From NCBI GenBank assembly GCA_030602885.1, contig JAUVYV010000010.1, positions 24,338 to 88,337 on the forward strand: a stretch of 64,000 nt of DNA. Direction: 5' to 3'. The notes under the pieces are model-generated. The model did not search any database. It had not been told where the DNA came from and saw only the letters and a program-made list of their open reading frames with translations. A program made the translations under genes and the position numbers. This stretch comes from Phycisphaerales bacterium. GTDB lineage: Bacteria > Planctomycetota > Phycisphaerae > Sedimentisphaerales > Anaerobacaceae. Positions 9,129-17,578 of the stretch are shown here, one piece after another (position 1 is the first letter of the stretch; each line of letters opens with the position of its first letter).

Positions 9129-9614
9129 TCAACTGATTTTTGCCACAAGGTGTTCAAGGACCGCCCCTAAGTTGTCATACGTTCTGTCACTGAGCTTAAT
9201 ATCGACCTCTTTGCCGTTTTGACCCCTGTACGTGAGCGTGAAACGGCCTTTCGACTCGAAAAGGGTCTTGTCTATTTTCTGTATGGACTCACAGGGTATT
9301 TTCTTTTTGCCGTCGATGAGAAGCTCGGTGTCATCGGCGGTGAGCTTTTTGTTCTTTATCGCAAGCAGCCACACACCTAAAATGACGGCTGCAGCAATGA
9401 AAAAGGGCGGCGACTTCTGGTTAAAAACCATTGTCGAGGTGGGCACGCCGTCATTGTCGATAACGTGTTTCTTGTAGAAGTTGTGGCGTTTCGACCATTC
9501 GTATTTGCTCAGATAACCGTCATAGGCAAAGACAGCGGCAACTCCGATACAGACAGCAATCCAGATTAAGAACGTATTCCTGCCGTGCTTACTAAAGGGT
9601 GCTTCGATAGCCAT
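9129..9614 (-). CDS. Small membrane protein with PH-like C-terminal domain, unknown function
   Basis: The 161-residue protein has two membrane helices (about 15-35, FLIWIAVCIGVAAVFAYDGYL, and about 70-88, FFIAAAVILGVWLLAIK). A soluble C-terminal half follows, with alternating strands and one ending helix (ADDTELLIDGKKKIPCESIQKIDKT ... VLEHLVAKI). That layout resembles bacterial PH-like domains found after a pair of helices, but the match is by shape only. It lies 19 bases downstream of the next unknown gene on the same strand, so the two may be co-expressed. No catalytic motif was seen. Confidence 0.7.
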   Translation of the reverse strand: MAIEAPFSKHGRNTFLIWIAVCIGVAAVFAYDGYLSKYEWSKRHNFYKKHVIDNDGVPTSTMVFNQKSPPFFIAAAVILGVWLLAIKNKKLTADDTELLIDGKKKIPCESIQKIDKTLFESKGRFTLTYRGQNGKEVDIKLSDRTYDNLGAVLEHLVAKIS

Positions 9615-9633
9615 TGAACTCCTTTCCCCGCAC

Positions 9634-10389
9634 TTATATCAGTCTCTTCTGTGCGATAACGTTAATGAGGGGCTTGATTATCCCGGGAACAATCTTCTCG
9701 TTCATAAGCGCTTCGGCCCAGTGACACTGGTTTTCAAAAGACTCGAGCGAATCGAACTTATGGGCGCTCGACGGATATTGACGAACGGTAAAGGCCAGAC
9801 TGATGGCTTCATCGGCAGCTCGTTTTTGTTTGCCCGGGTCGTAGACGCTTGTTCTCGATTCCATGCTCACTCGCGCCTGGGTGCGGCAGTCGTCGGACAG
9901 TGAGACCACAATCGTGGGCGAATAATCAATCGCCTTAGCCGAAGGCAGATCCAGGAGGCAGTTAAACGCGCCCGGGCCCATGGCCTCGGCTATGACCTCG
10001 TCATGGCTGCCGGCACAATCAAAATCCATTGCAAAGGTAACGTCCAGCGAGCCGATATCGAGATGGCTGACGCTGAGCATATAGGGTATAAGCTCGAGCA
10101 CCAGCCGGTGTTGAGCATATACATCTTCGAATGACGAGGGATTCACCATGCCCGAGCCGATGCGGTCGGTCTCCAGAGTCAGCCAGCGATACTGTCCTTC
10201 GCTGCGGTCCTGCTCGAGGCAGTATTCGTTGTTCTCGCCCGTGTAGAAATGTCCCATCGAGGGGAACTGTTTCTGGATGCGTTCGAAAAAGGCCAGAATC
10301 GTATCGCGCTGCGTCGGCAAGGACAGCTCGGTGTTGACGTACATATCCAGATAAAAATCGTCGCAGAAAGAACTAAAGCTGTTTGACAT
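9634..10389 (-). CDS. Hypothetical cytoplasmic protein
   Basis: I do not recognise this 251-residue protein. It is soluble, without signal peptide or membrane segment, and reads as alternating alpha/beta with an even acidic and aromatic composition, including a Trp-Leu-Thr-Leu-Glu strand near residue 70 and a conserved-looking FAMDFDCAGSHDEVIAEA stretch near 118. Its protein-like composition along the full length and its tandem position with the small membrane protein support a real gene. The ATG at 10389 has no strong ribosome-binding site visible. Confidence 0.7.
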   Translation of the reverse strand: MSNSFSSFCDDFYLDMYVNTELSLPTQRDTILAFFERIQKQFPSMGHFYTGENNEYCLEQDRSEGQYRWLTLETDRIGSGMVNPSSFEDVYAQHRLVLELIPYMLSVSHLDIGSLDVTFAMDFDCAGSHDEVIAEAMGPGAFNCLLDLPSAKAIDYSPTIVVSLSDDCRTQARVSMESRTSVYDPGKQKRAADEAISLAFTVRQYPSSAHKFDSLESFENQCHWAEALMNEKIVPGIIKPLINVIAQKRLI

Positions 10390-10560
10390 ATTATACTTCG
10401 CTCCGAAAAAAGTTTAGTCCAGCGGTGGTATTGTCTCATAACAGTTGGTTTTTGACAAGACGTAATACGGCTCAAACTTCGGGGTTTTTTGGGGGCTGGC
10501 AAGATTGCCCAATATGCTGTTCGCCCTGTAAAAAGGGAGTTTTTCGGACTCAGGGCCGTA

Positions 10561-13500
10561 TCAGTTTCTTGTCACCGTGATTGTATCTGTTGCGATTTGG
10601 TTGCCCTGGTAATCGTAGGCGACGAATTCGAGGAGGTTGGGGCCCGGTTCAAGGTCGATAGAGTTTTCCCAGGTTTCGATGTCGAGCCAATCGAATTCCG
10701 GTATTTCAGGCCGACCGGTAACACGAATTTCACGGACGTTGATCCAGCCGGTACCTTCTATGACGACCGAGCTGCTCGACGTTGAAAAGTTATTGCCGCC
10801 GTTGGTGGTTATCTCGAAGCTGACATTAGAGGGCATTTGCGTTGCGAGAATCCAGTCGGAGCGCTCAACCTGGAAATCGAGATAGTGATCAACAAAATCC
10901 TCATTCGGGATAAGGGACTCAAAGTGGTTTGCCCAGTAGGTCAGGTATGTTGCGTTTGCGGTGGTTGTTATGATATCGTGTATGTGTCCGAAGTAGGCGC
11001 GGTCGTATTTTGGGCTGTAGTTGAAGACGTGCTGGTTCATCTTTGGGGTCTTCTTCAGCGGCAGAGGGTCTTGTGCCCAGCTGGCGCAGTCCCAATGGAA
11101 ATCATTATCCCAGGTCAGGAAGACGATACGATTGTCGCTCGGTCTGATATAGAAGTAGTGGTTGTGCGGAGTGTTGGAGCCAAAGTAATTGTCGAACGTT
11201 GCAACAACACCGGTCCAGGCATAGGCTCGTATCCACTGGTCGAGGTCGAGTATCTGTTCGGCCTCTGCTAAAAATGTCTCGTACTGGAGCGAGAACATTT
11301 TGCACATCTCGATAAGACGGCTGTAGTCGTCGCGGGCACGGTTGCTCCTGACAAAATACGTGCCGCGGTAGTTGTCGGCTGAATCTCCCAGATCCCAGAT
11401 AGGTGGATTGGGGTATTCAGCACTGGCTGTATCATGCCTTTTAGGGCTCTCCGGGTAGCTTGCCGGATCACCGTCCACCGTTGTTGTCGGATAGTAAATC
11501 AACTCCTGTTTGAAGAGCATACCGTCATCACCGTCGGCGAAAGCGGATTCAAGATATTGGTCGCTGAATCTGGCTAATTGCAACTGGGCATAGCTGTAGT
11601 TGCCGGTATCGGGCGGCGGCATAAAGCGAATGAGGTCGTCATACTGGCTCGATATGCCTCCGCAGTGATTTAGAATGTGTTTGATGAGGATTTCTCTCGT
11701 GGCCTGATCTTCACACCATCCTGAGCCCCACCTGTCGATGGCAAGTACGCTGTGAACGCCGCGGAACAGTTCGTCGCTGTTGAACTCGACCTTCCAGCCT
11801 CGCCGGCTTACCGTGGCAGTTCCGCGCGTCCCGAGAGAACCTTTGTAGTGTATGCCCACGTTGTAAAATGCCTTTGACTCGTCGTAGATAATTGTGCCAG
11901 GGTAGTCGTCATATGCGTTTGTGTATCGGTTTGTGACCTCGCTCAAGGCGTCGTAGTCGTCGCTGAGCATGACGATTCTAAAGTTATGCAGTCCGTTGGT
12001 AGCGGCCTGGCCGTCGTTGACTTTATAGAGTGCTCGTGAATCGGGTCCTGTGGGGGGATAGTAAGAGGTGGCGGTGGCGCCATCGGTTGCTTCGATATAG
12101 AACTGAACGATGGTGCCGGCGGCTTTGCCCAATATTGTCCTTCTGTACTCACCGCTGCCGTAGTGGGTCATAGTTGAGCCAGACCACCCGCCGCCGTCGG
12201 TCCTGGACCAGAGCTTTACCGAGCTTAGACCGTCAGGGTCTTTGGCTACGGTTGTCACAGTCACTGTCTGCCATGCGTTGGGCACAACGGGGCTGTGGCC
12301 CAGGTAGTTATAGGTAGGCCCTATGTTCGATTCATAGCAACTGTTCTGAGCCGCCGGTGTGCCGTTGTCCGGTGACGGCTGGATTAAAGTTGTTTTCGCT
12401 ACCCTGTGATAATAAAGGTGGGTATTCAGGCGAGGATTGCCCGCAAGCCATTTGGCGCGGAATGAGATTTCGTAGTCTGTGCCGTTGACGACCTGCTCGC
12501 CGTTGTCGAAGGTGGTCTCGGCATGGTTATAGATGTTCTCCATCGGCCTCGTAGCTTTCAGATGTAAAACCTTGTTAGCCGGGTTATCCGGGTCGGTTAT
12601 CACCTCACTGAAGCCATGCGTTCCACCAAAGCGCCACTTGTCCGCACCGGTTTCGAACGAGCCGTTCTGAATGAACTCGACGGCCGAGCCGTCAGGGTCT
12701 TCTATAACGCTGATGTCATCGATGAGGATTTCGCCGTCGTTGAGCAGACCCATAACAAATTCGTTCCAAAGCTGCCAGCCGGGTCCGTCATCAACAGTCA
12801 CATCCTCCTGTGCTGTCATACGATACGTGTAGGTATTCCAGCTTGCTTTTTCTCGCTCGTTACTGTCTGCCCAGGCCTCGGGTTTTCTGTTGTCGGCGTC
12901 GGGGTCCCGCAGCTCGAGCGAGGAGCCGCCGCCGTCGGCGTATTCGGGCCAGGGCTTATCGTCGTAATAACGGACTTCATCCACTACGGCGCCCATGTTG
13001 TTGATGAGTGTGATTCTTTCACCGTCATTCGAGAGTTTGCCCGTAAAATCACCGTATATTTTGTCTTCTATGGAAGGATATTTGTCTTTAAGGGCAGCCG
13101 AATCCTTTGCCACAATTATGTAGTCGTGTGATGGGATTGGTGTAATTGTCAGGAAGATGAACCGGCCGACTCCCTCTAATCTCCAGCCGGTGATATTGAC
13201 GGTACTGCCGGACCGGTTGTACAGCTCAATCCATTCCTCATTTGAGTCGGCGAACGGCGTAATGTCGGTCTCCCAGATTGGCTGGTGGTGGTACATAATC
13301 TCGTTGATAACGATATTGTTGAGCACATGGGTATCGGTTGGGATTGTAATCAGGCCTGTCAGGCCGTTGTCGGCACCGGGCGTGCCGTTGTTTTGTGAGC
13401 TCGCCGCCCAGTTTGCGGCGGGCTTGGTGGCGGTATCGGGGTCGATTTTGGCAAGGGTCTTGCCCGTGCCGTCGGGTGCAGTTGGCCAGTCGCCCCCGTC

Positions 13501-14571
13501 GTTGTAATCGACGACATCCATTACCCTGCCGCTGTTGTCTCTGAGCCGAACTCTCTCGCCTCCGTTTGACAAACGTCCGGCGTATGGTCCAAGCGCATCG
13601 GGGTAGCCCGTCTCGGCCTGAAGATGGGTTGGGCTGCTTGCGACGACGATGTAATCACCGCCGTGTATTACCGTGCCCGGGCCGAATTTGTATTTTACGC
13701 CGTCCGTAATCCACCAGCCGGACAGGTCAATGTCTATGGCCATCTGGTTGTACAACTCCACCCATTCGAGCGATATATCGCTGACGTGATGGTGGTACAT
13801 AATCTCGTTGAAAACGACGACACAGTCGCCGTCGTTGCTGATGACAAGCTCCTGCAGGTCTGAGAGGAAGTTCTCGGCTCCGGGCGTGGGGATACCGAAT
13901 GCCGTCCAGTTGTTTTCGGCATCAGGGAATCTGCCGTAGGACTCATCGTTTCCCTGTGGGCCGAAAACGATGCTGTCGATAAAGGTGGAGCCATCGAAGG
14001 CGACCAGGCCAACTCGCTCGCCGTCTGCTTTTAGACTAAACCCGATGTGCAGGGGGCCGTCTTCAGGGTCTTTGTCGGCCCAAATCAGGCCATACCCGTG
14101 CGGGGCTATCTGCGTCTGGAACGGGCGGTTCGAGGGAATCTGATTGAGGTCGGGTATGTTGAAATCATCGGTGATGTAGTAGCCCCCTATGTCTGCCGCG
14201 ATGTTGCTGTCGTTGTATATTTCGACCCAATCGTCGTAATCGCCCTGACCGTCGGCGATGGTGGTCTCATTGTCTGCCTGAAATTCGTTAATGACTAACC
14301 GCACATCGTCGCAGCTTTTGCCCCAGTTTTTCGCCAAAATTGCAAAATCACTGCCGTTTATTCCCAAAAATTCGTCAAAATTTGCACAAAATTCACCCCC
14401 GCAATTTTCGCTAAGCCATTGCTGCGCAAGGACTTGCACATCCTCCCAATCGACGCTGCAATCCTTATTTATATCGCCTAAGGGGCTTGCCTGGCAGTTA
14501 AAGGTAATGGTGAGAATTGAAACAAATATGACAATTGTGGACCAAACCTGCGTACGCCTTAATATCTTCAA
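10561..14571 (-). CDS. Secreted CotH-kinase / lamin-tail-domain protein with N-terminal dockerin-like repeat
   Basis: This is a 1336-residue exported protein. Residues 1-28 are a signal peptide. Residues 32-53 and 65-84 form a dockerin-like pair of Ca-binding repeats (GDINKDCSVD, then FDEFLGINGSDFAIL). Three lamin-tail-type domains follow at about 92-238, 251-402 and 418-560, each starting with a V-I-N-E-type strand (VINEFQADN, VFNEIMYHHH, VINEIMYHHQ). A carbohydrate-binding-like jelly roll lies near 590-730. A CotH kinase-like domain lies near 862-1220, with HYKGSLGTRG near 908, a later DNYFG...HNHYFY and a WDNDFHWD motif. A short Ig-like C-terminus ends it. CotH proteins phosphorylate spore-coat proteins in Bacillus; the substrate here is unknown. 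The architecture is common in planctomycetes. Confidence 0.9.
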   Translation of the reverse strand: MKILRRTQVWSTIVIFVSILTITFNCQASPLGDINKDCSVDWEDVQVLAQQWLSENCGGEFCANFDEFLGINGSDFAILAKNWGKSCDDVRLVINEFQADNETTIADGQGDYDDWVEIYNDSNIAADIGGYYITDDFNIPDLNQIPSNRPFQTQIAPHGYGLIWADKDPEDGPLHIGFSLKADGERVGLVAFDGSTFIDSIVFGPQGNDESYGRFPDAENNWTAFGIPTPGAENFLSDLQELVISNDGDCVVVFNEIMYHHHVSDISLEWVELYNQMAIDIDLSGWWITDGVKYKFGPGTVIHGGDYIVVASSPTHLQAETGYPDALGPYAGRLSNGGERVRLRDNSGRVMDVVDYNDGGDWPTAPDGTGKTLAKIDPDTATKPAANWAASSQNNGTPGADNGLTGLITIPTDTHVLNNIVINEIMYHHQPIWETDITPFADSNEEWIELYNRSGSTVNITGWRLEGVGRFIFLTITPIPSHDYIIVAKDSAALKDKYPSIEDKIYGDFTGKLSNDGERITLINNMGAVVDEVRYYDDKPWPEYADGGGSSLELRDPDADNRKPEAWADSNEREKASWNTYTYRMTAQEDVTVDDGPGWQLWNEFVMGLLNDGEILIDDISVIEDPDGSAVEFIQNGSFETGADKWRFGGTHGFSEVITDPDNPANKVLHLKATRPMENIYNHAETTFDNGEQVVNGTDYEISFRAKWLAGNPRLNTHLYYHRVAKTTLIQPSPDNGTPAAQNSCYESNIGPTYNYLGHSPVVPNAWQTVTVTTVAKDPDGLSSVKLWSRTDGGGWSGSTMTHYGSGEYRRTILGKAAGTIVQFYIEATDGATATSYYPPTGPDSRALYKVNDGQAATNGLHNFRIVMLSDDYDALSEVTNRYTNAYDDYPGTIIYDESKAFYNVGIHYKGSLGTRGTATVSRRGWKVEFNSDELFRGVHSVLAIDRWGSGWCEDQATREILIKHILNHCGGISSQYDDLIRFMPPPDTGNYSYAQLQLARFSDQYLESAFADGDDGMLFKQELIYYPTTTVDGDPASYPESPKRHDTASAEYPNPPIWDLGDSADNYRGTYFVRSNRARDDYSRLIEMCKMFSLQYETFLAEAEQILDLDQWIRAYAWTGVVATFDNYFGSNTPHNHYFYIRPSDNRIVFLTWDNDFHWDCASWAQDPLPLKKTPKMNQHVFNYSPKYDRAYFGHIHDIITTTANATYLTYWANHFESLIPNEDFVDHYLDFQVERSDWILATQMPSNVSFEITTNGGNNFSTSSSSVVIEGTGWINVREIRVTGRPEIPEFDWLDIETWENSIDLEPGPNLLEFVAYDYQGNQIATDTITVTRN

Positions 14572-14757
14572 AACCTTTCCTCGCTGATTGCATAAAAACT
14601 TCGTCTGAGGCTTTAGGCGTCCCCAGCGGACAACAGCCCCCTATGTCTTTTCACACCACTAACTGTATTCTAACATAATTGCAGCTACCGCGTCAACGCT
14701 ATGATGCTCTTGTGCGCGTAAAATCTTCCCAAAGAAGGACTTAGAGCCCCGTCCAAA

Positions 14758-15477
14758 TCAGAGCGCTTCTGCCGTTTTGACCGCCTCGGCCAACTCTATT
14801 TTACCCTCGTAAAGCGCCCTTCCGATTATCGCACCAGCCACCCCCACTTTGGCGAGATTCTCAATATCGCTTGTTTTCGTCACCCCGCCCGCTGCTATGA
14901 TCGGCACATTCACTGCCTCAACAAGCGATTTTGTCCGATCCAGATTCGGTCCTGCCATCATCCCATCTTTTGTGATATCGGTGTATATTATGGCTGCGAG
15001 GGGCAGTTTTGCGGCCTGGGCGGCGAACTCCATAAGTGGTGTCGGGTGCTCTTTTGTCCAGCCGGAGGTGGCGACGGTTGAGCCGCGGGCATCGAGTCCG
15101 AAGGCGATTCGGCCGCTGAATTCTTGTGCGATCCGGCTGAACCACTCAAAATCACTGACCGCCATGGTGCCGATTATCACTCGTTCAACGCCGATATCGA
15201 GGAGCTCTTTGACGGCCTCTTCGGTTCTGATGCCTCCGCCGACCTCGATTTTGAGTTTTCCGAGTGCGGCTATGGCCGAGATTGTTCCTGTATTGACGGG
15301 CTTTCCGACCTTGGCGCCGTCGAGGTCAACGATGTGGAGCCATTCGGCGCCGGCTGCGATAAAGTCGCCGGCCTGCTCGACGGGGTTGTCTTTGTAGTCA
15401 ATCTGGCGGCGGTAGTCGCCCTGGATGAGGCGGACACACTTTCCCTCCCGCAGGTCAATCGCAGGAATGATATACAT
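14758..15477 (-). CDS. hisA: Phosphoribosyl-formimino-AICAR ribotide isomerase HisA
   Basis: HisA catalyses the fourth step of histidine biosynthesis, an Amadori rearrangement of ProFAR to PRFAR, on a half-barrel-duplicated TIM barrel. The start MYIIPAIDLREGKCVRL carries the first catalytic Asp (residue 8). The phosphate-binding blocks VGGGIRTEE and AAGGVTKTSDIENLA, together with IYTDITKDGMMAGPN bearing the second catalytic Asp, are intact. Length 239 is normal. It stands alone, with no other his gene in the window. Confidence 0.96.
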   Translation of the reverse strand: MYIIPAIDLREGKCVRLIQGDYRRQIDYKDNPVEQAGDFIAAGAEWLHIVDLDGAKVGKPVNTGTISAIAALGKLKIEVGGGIRTEEAVKELLDIGVERVIIGTMAVSDFEWFSRIAQEFSGRIAFGLDARGSTVATSGWTKEHPTPLMEFAAQAAKLPLAAIIYTDITKDGMMAGPNLDRTKSLVEAVNVPIIAAGGVTKTSDIENLAKVGVAGAIIGRALYEGKIELAEAVKTAEAL

Positions 15478-15591
15478 TTTTCTATTCCTAAACGCTGCCG
15501 GTTGATTCGCCGGATTTCAGATGAACGATTATTCCCTTTCTACAGTTTCCCGCTGAGCATTTCAAAGCTCAACACATGAATCTTATCAAGA

Positions 15592-16854
15592 TTATTTTCC
15601 GTCTTCGTTAATCCAGATGTCGAGACGGGGCACCTTCCAGCCGTATGGTTTTCCGAGGATGTCCAAATCACCGTCGCCGTCGAGGTCGGCGATTTTTGAC
15701 TCGTGGTTTGCGATTCCCTGGGAGATGAGCATTGTCTCGAAGCTGCCTTTGCCGTCGCCGAGCAGAATCATGTTTTTGCAGTCGGGATTTTTGCCGCCTA
15801 AGCGCATTTCCGCGACCCATATATCGAGATTGCCGTCACGGTCGAAATCGACGATGTCGAGTGAGTGTCCGCAGTCGATTTCGTCGATGAGGATTTTGCC
15901 GACCCAGGTACCTGTACCTTTGCGCCACTGCCCTTCGGCCTCTTTCCATTGGTACATAACCAGAGGCGCCCAGCCGTCGCCGACGACGAGAACGACTTCC
16001 GGCCGGTCGCCTTTTATGAGCTGAGCGGCTGCGGAACGGCTGAAGGCATAGCCGGCATCGATGATGTTCGGTATGAAGGTTGTTCCTTCGATGTGTTTGA
16101 ACCATCGGCCTCCGCCTACGATGTCGATTCTGCCGTCGCCGTCGATATCGGCCTTGGCCAAGCCTTCGTGTTCGTTGATCGATTTGAAGCCGGGGTATGG
16201 CCGGGTCTGTCGCTGCTGCATCTCGCTGTCGGAGCTGTAGCTGTATATGACGTGACAATCCCACGGTTGGGTCTCTCTCGGGTTTTCGGGGATTTCGGCG
16301 AGGTAGAGCTTTTGGCCGCCCTGGTTCCAGAAGACCAGCTCGGCTTGGCCATCGCCGTCGAAGTCACCGAACATCAGGTCATGGTGTTTGGTGGCGCCGA
16401 AGTTTTTGATTTCCCTGCGTTTCCAGGGTTTGCCGGGGTCGTAATTCGGATACGGATTTTCCCACCACCAGACGCGGTTACTCGCCGAATCGCCGCCGAA
16501 AACGACGTCGAGGTCTCCGTCAGAGTCTATATCCAGGCAAGCGGAGCCGGCTTCGATTTTCAACGGCCCGGCATCGAGGACATATCTTTTCCAGCCGTCC
16601 GTGAGCTTGCGATACCAGACGACGGACGGCGCCTTTGTTCGTTCGGTGATGACGAAGTCGTTGATTCCGTCCTTATCGACGTCCAGGACGAGAGCGGCTG
16701 TCTGCTGGTCACCGGCGTTGGGGACCTCGAGATCTCCGTTGGCAGTTGAAAGGTGCTTCCATTTGATTGTCGGCACTCGCTGTGCGAACGCGCAGCAGGA
16801 GAGCAAAGCGACTACGACAACAAAGACCGTAATGGCCAAGCATCTGTTTCTCAT
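15592..16854 (-). CDS. Secreted VCBS/FG-GAP repeat protein
   Basis: This 420-residue protein has a clear signal peptide (residues 1-24, ending SCCAFAQ). Its body is built from repeated Ca-binding D-x-D-x-D-G strands: DVDKDGINDFVI, DIDSDGDLDVVF, DFDGDGQAELVF, DIDGDGRIDIVG, DFDRDGNLDIWV and DLDGDGDLDILG. Such repeats form a seven-bladed propeller (FG-GAP/VCBS, integrin-alpha-like). No catalytic domain was seen, so a binding role outside the cytoplasm is likely. AAAGGAGATTGTC just before the ATG is a good ribosome-binding site. A palindromic repeat element lies upstream. Confidence 0.88.
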   Translation of the reverse strand: MRNRCLAITVFVVVVALLSCCAFAQRVPTIKWKHLSTANGDLEVPNAGDQQTAALVLDVDKDGINDFVITERTKAPSVVWYRKLTDGWKRYVLDAGPLKIEAGSACLDIDSDGDLDVVFGGDSASNRVWWWENPYPNYDPGKPWKRREIKNFGATKHHDLMFGDFDGDGQAELVFWNQGGQKLYLAEIPENPRETQPWDCHVIYSYSSDSEMQQRQTRPYPGFKSINEHEGLAKADIDGDGRIDIVGGGRWFKHIEGTTFIPNIIDAGYAFSRSAAAQLIKGDRPEVVLVVGDGWAPLVMYQWKEAEGQWRKGTGTWVGKILIDEIDCGHSLDIVDFDRDGNLDIWVAEMRLGGKNPDCKNMILLGDGKGSFETMLISQGIANHESKIADLDGDGDLDILGKPYGWKVPRLDIWINEDGK

Positions 16855-16971
16855 GACAATCTCCTTTCTTCACATTTCTTGCCGCCGGGGAGAATGGTAA
16901 CCTGTCGGCCACAGTTTCGCAAGGCCGAGAGCCGTCAGAGCCGACTTGAGTGCGCTAAAACAACGGCTGGT

Positions 16972-17157
16972 CTAAGAGCCTATCCTAAAAACCCGCTCTA
17001 TTACGGCCGGCTGCAAAGCCCGATACCTGCGTTGTCGGGCCAAAATCGTCCTCGACGTAGCTTTGGCTACGCCTGCGGCAATTTTGCCCCTGCCGCCTTG
17101 GCCTGGGGCTTTTCGCTCAGCCTCATAACGAGGGCGATTATTAGGATAGGCACTAAG
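16972..17157. repeat. Palindromic MITE-like repeat element
   Basis: The 186-base element is bounded by near-perfect terminal inverted repeats: CTAAGAGCCTATCCTAA at 16972-16988 and the complement of CTTAGTGCCTATCCTAA at 17141-17157. The arms keep pairing inward imperfectly, for example GGGC-C-AAAAT near 17035 with ATTTTGCCC near 17081. The centre is a tight hairpin, CGTAGC-TTTG-GCTACG, at 17056-17071. It has no open reading frame and lies between the VCBS gene and the tRNA promoter. This is the structure expected of a non-autonomous miniature transposon or REP/BIME-type hairpin. Confidence 0.75.
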
Positions 17158-17209
17158 AGGCCGGCCACAGACTACCTCGATAGTCAGGCGGAATCGTGAT
17201 TTTTTCTGG

Positions 17210-17238
17210 TTGATAGTACCGCAGCCAAAAAATATAAT
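17210..17238 (+). promoter_or_regulatory. Sigma-70-type promoter of tRNA-Ser
   Basis: TTGATA at 17210-17215 and a perfect TATAAT at 17233-17238 are separated by 17 bases, so transcription should begin near 17245, about 70 bases before the tRNA. This is the best-matching promoter I found in the window. Confidence 0.65.
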
Positions 17239-17314
17239 GTGAAAGTTGATTGTAGCAGGGGTTGTCAGGATTGTTGCGGGCTGTTTAGCATAAGTTGTTA
17301 AGAGGTAAGAACCT

Positions 17315-17400
17315 GGAGAGGTGTCGGAGTGGCTGATCGAGCCGGTTTCGAAAACCGGTGTGCCCTTTGGGTACCGCGGGTTCGAATCCCGCCCTCTCCG
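17315..17400 (+). tRNA. tRNA-Ser(CGA)
   Basis: The acceptor stem GGAGAGG (17315-17321) pairs with CCTCTCC (17393-17399), with discriminator G at 17400. The anticodon arm is CCGGT-TTCGAAA-ACCGG with anticodon CGA, reading UCG serine codons. The long variable arm (GTGCCCTTTGGGTAC) is typical of class II tRNA-Ser, and the T arm is CGGGTTCGAATCCCG. The 3' CCA is not encoded. A strong promoter lies upstream. Confidence 0.95.
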
Positions 17401-17423
17401 TTGAAGCTGCTACCTTAGATGGT

Positions 17424-17514
17424 GGCGGGATGAGAACACGCGCGGTGCGAAGCACCGCCACGCGGGGTTGACACGCCAAAGGCGAGCCGCGAAGCGAATC
17501 CCGCCCTGGCCGTT
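17424..17514. repeat. Structured spacer ending in a tRNA T-arm-like fragment
   Basis: Directly downstream of the tRNA, GGCGGGAT at 17424-17431 pairs with ATCCCGCC near 17499-17506. The sequence between folds into smaller hairpins such as GGTGC-GAA-GCACC and CGCC-AAA-GGCG. The last part, CGAATCCCGCCCTGGCCGTT, repeats the 3' end of the tRNA (CGAATCCCGCCCTCTCCGTT) with only two or three changes about 110 bases away. It could be a degenerate tRNA-end duplication or attachment-site scar. Confidence 0.4.
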
Positions 17515-17578
17515 TTTTGCAGCCCGATGCCCGGAGTTTGAGTGAGCAGACACGATTGAATGTGGAGAGTTTCTTTCG

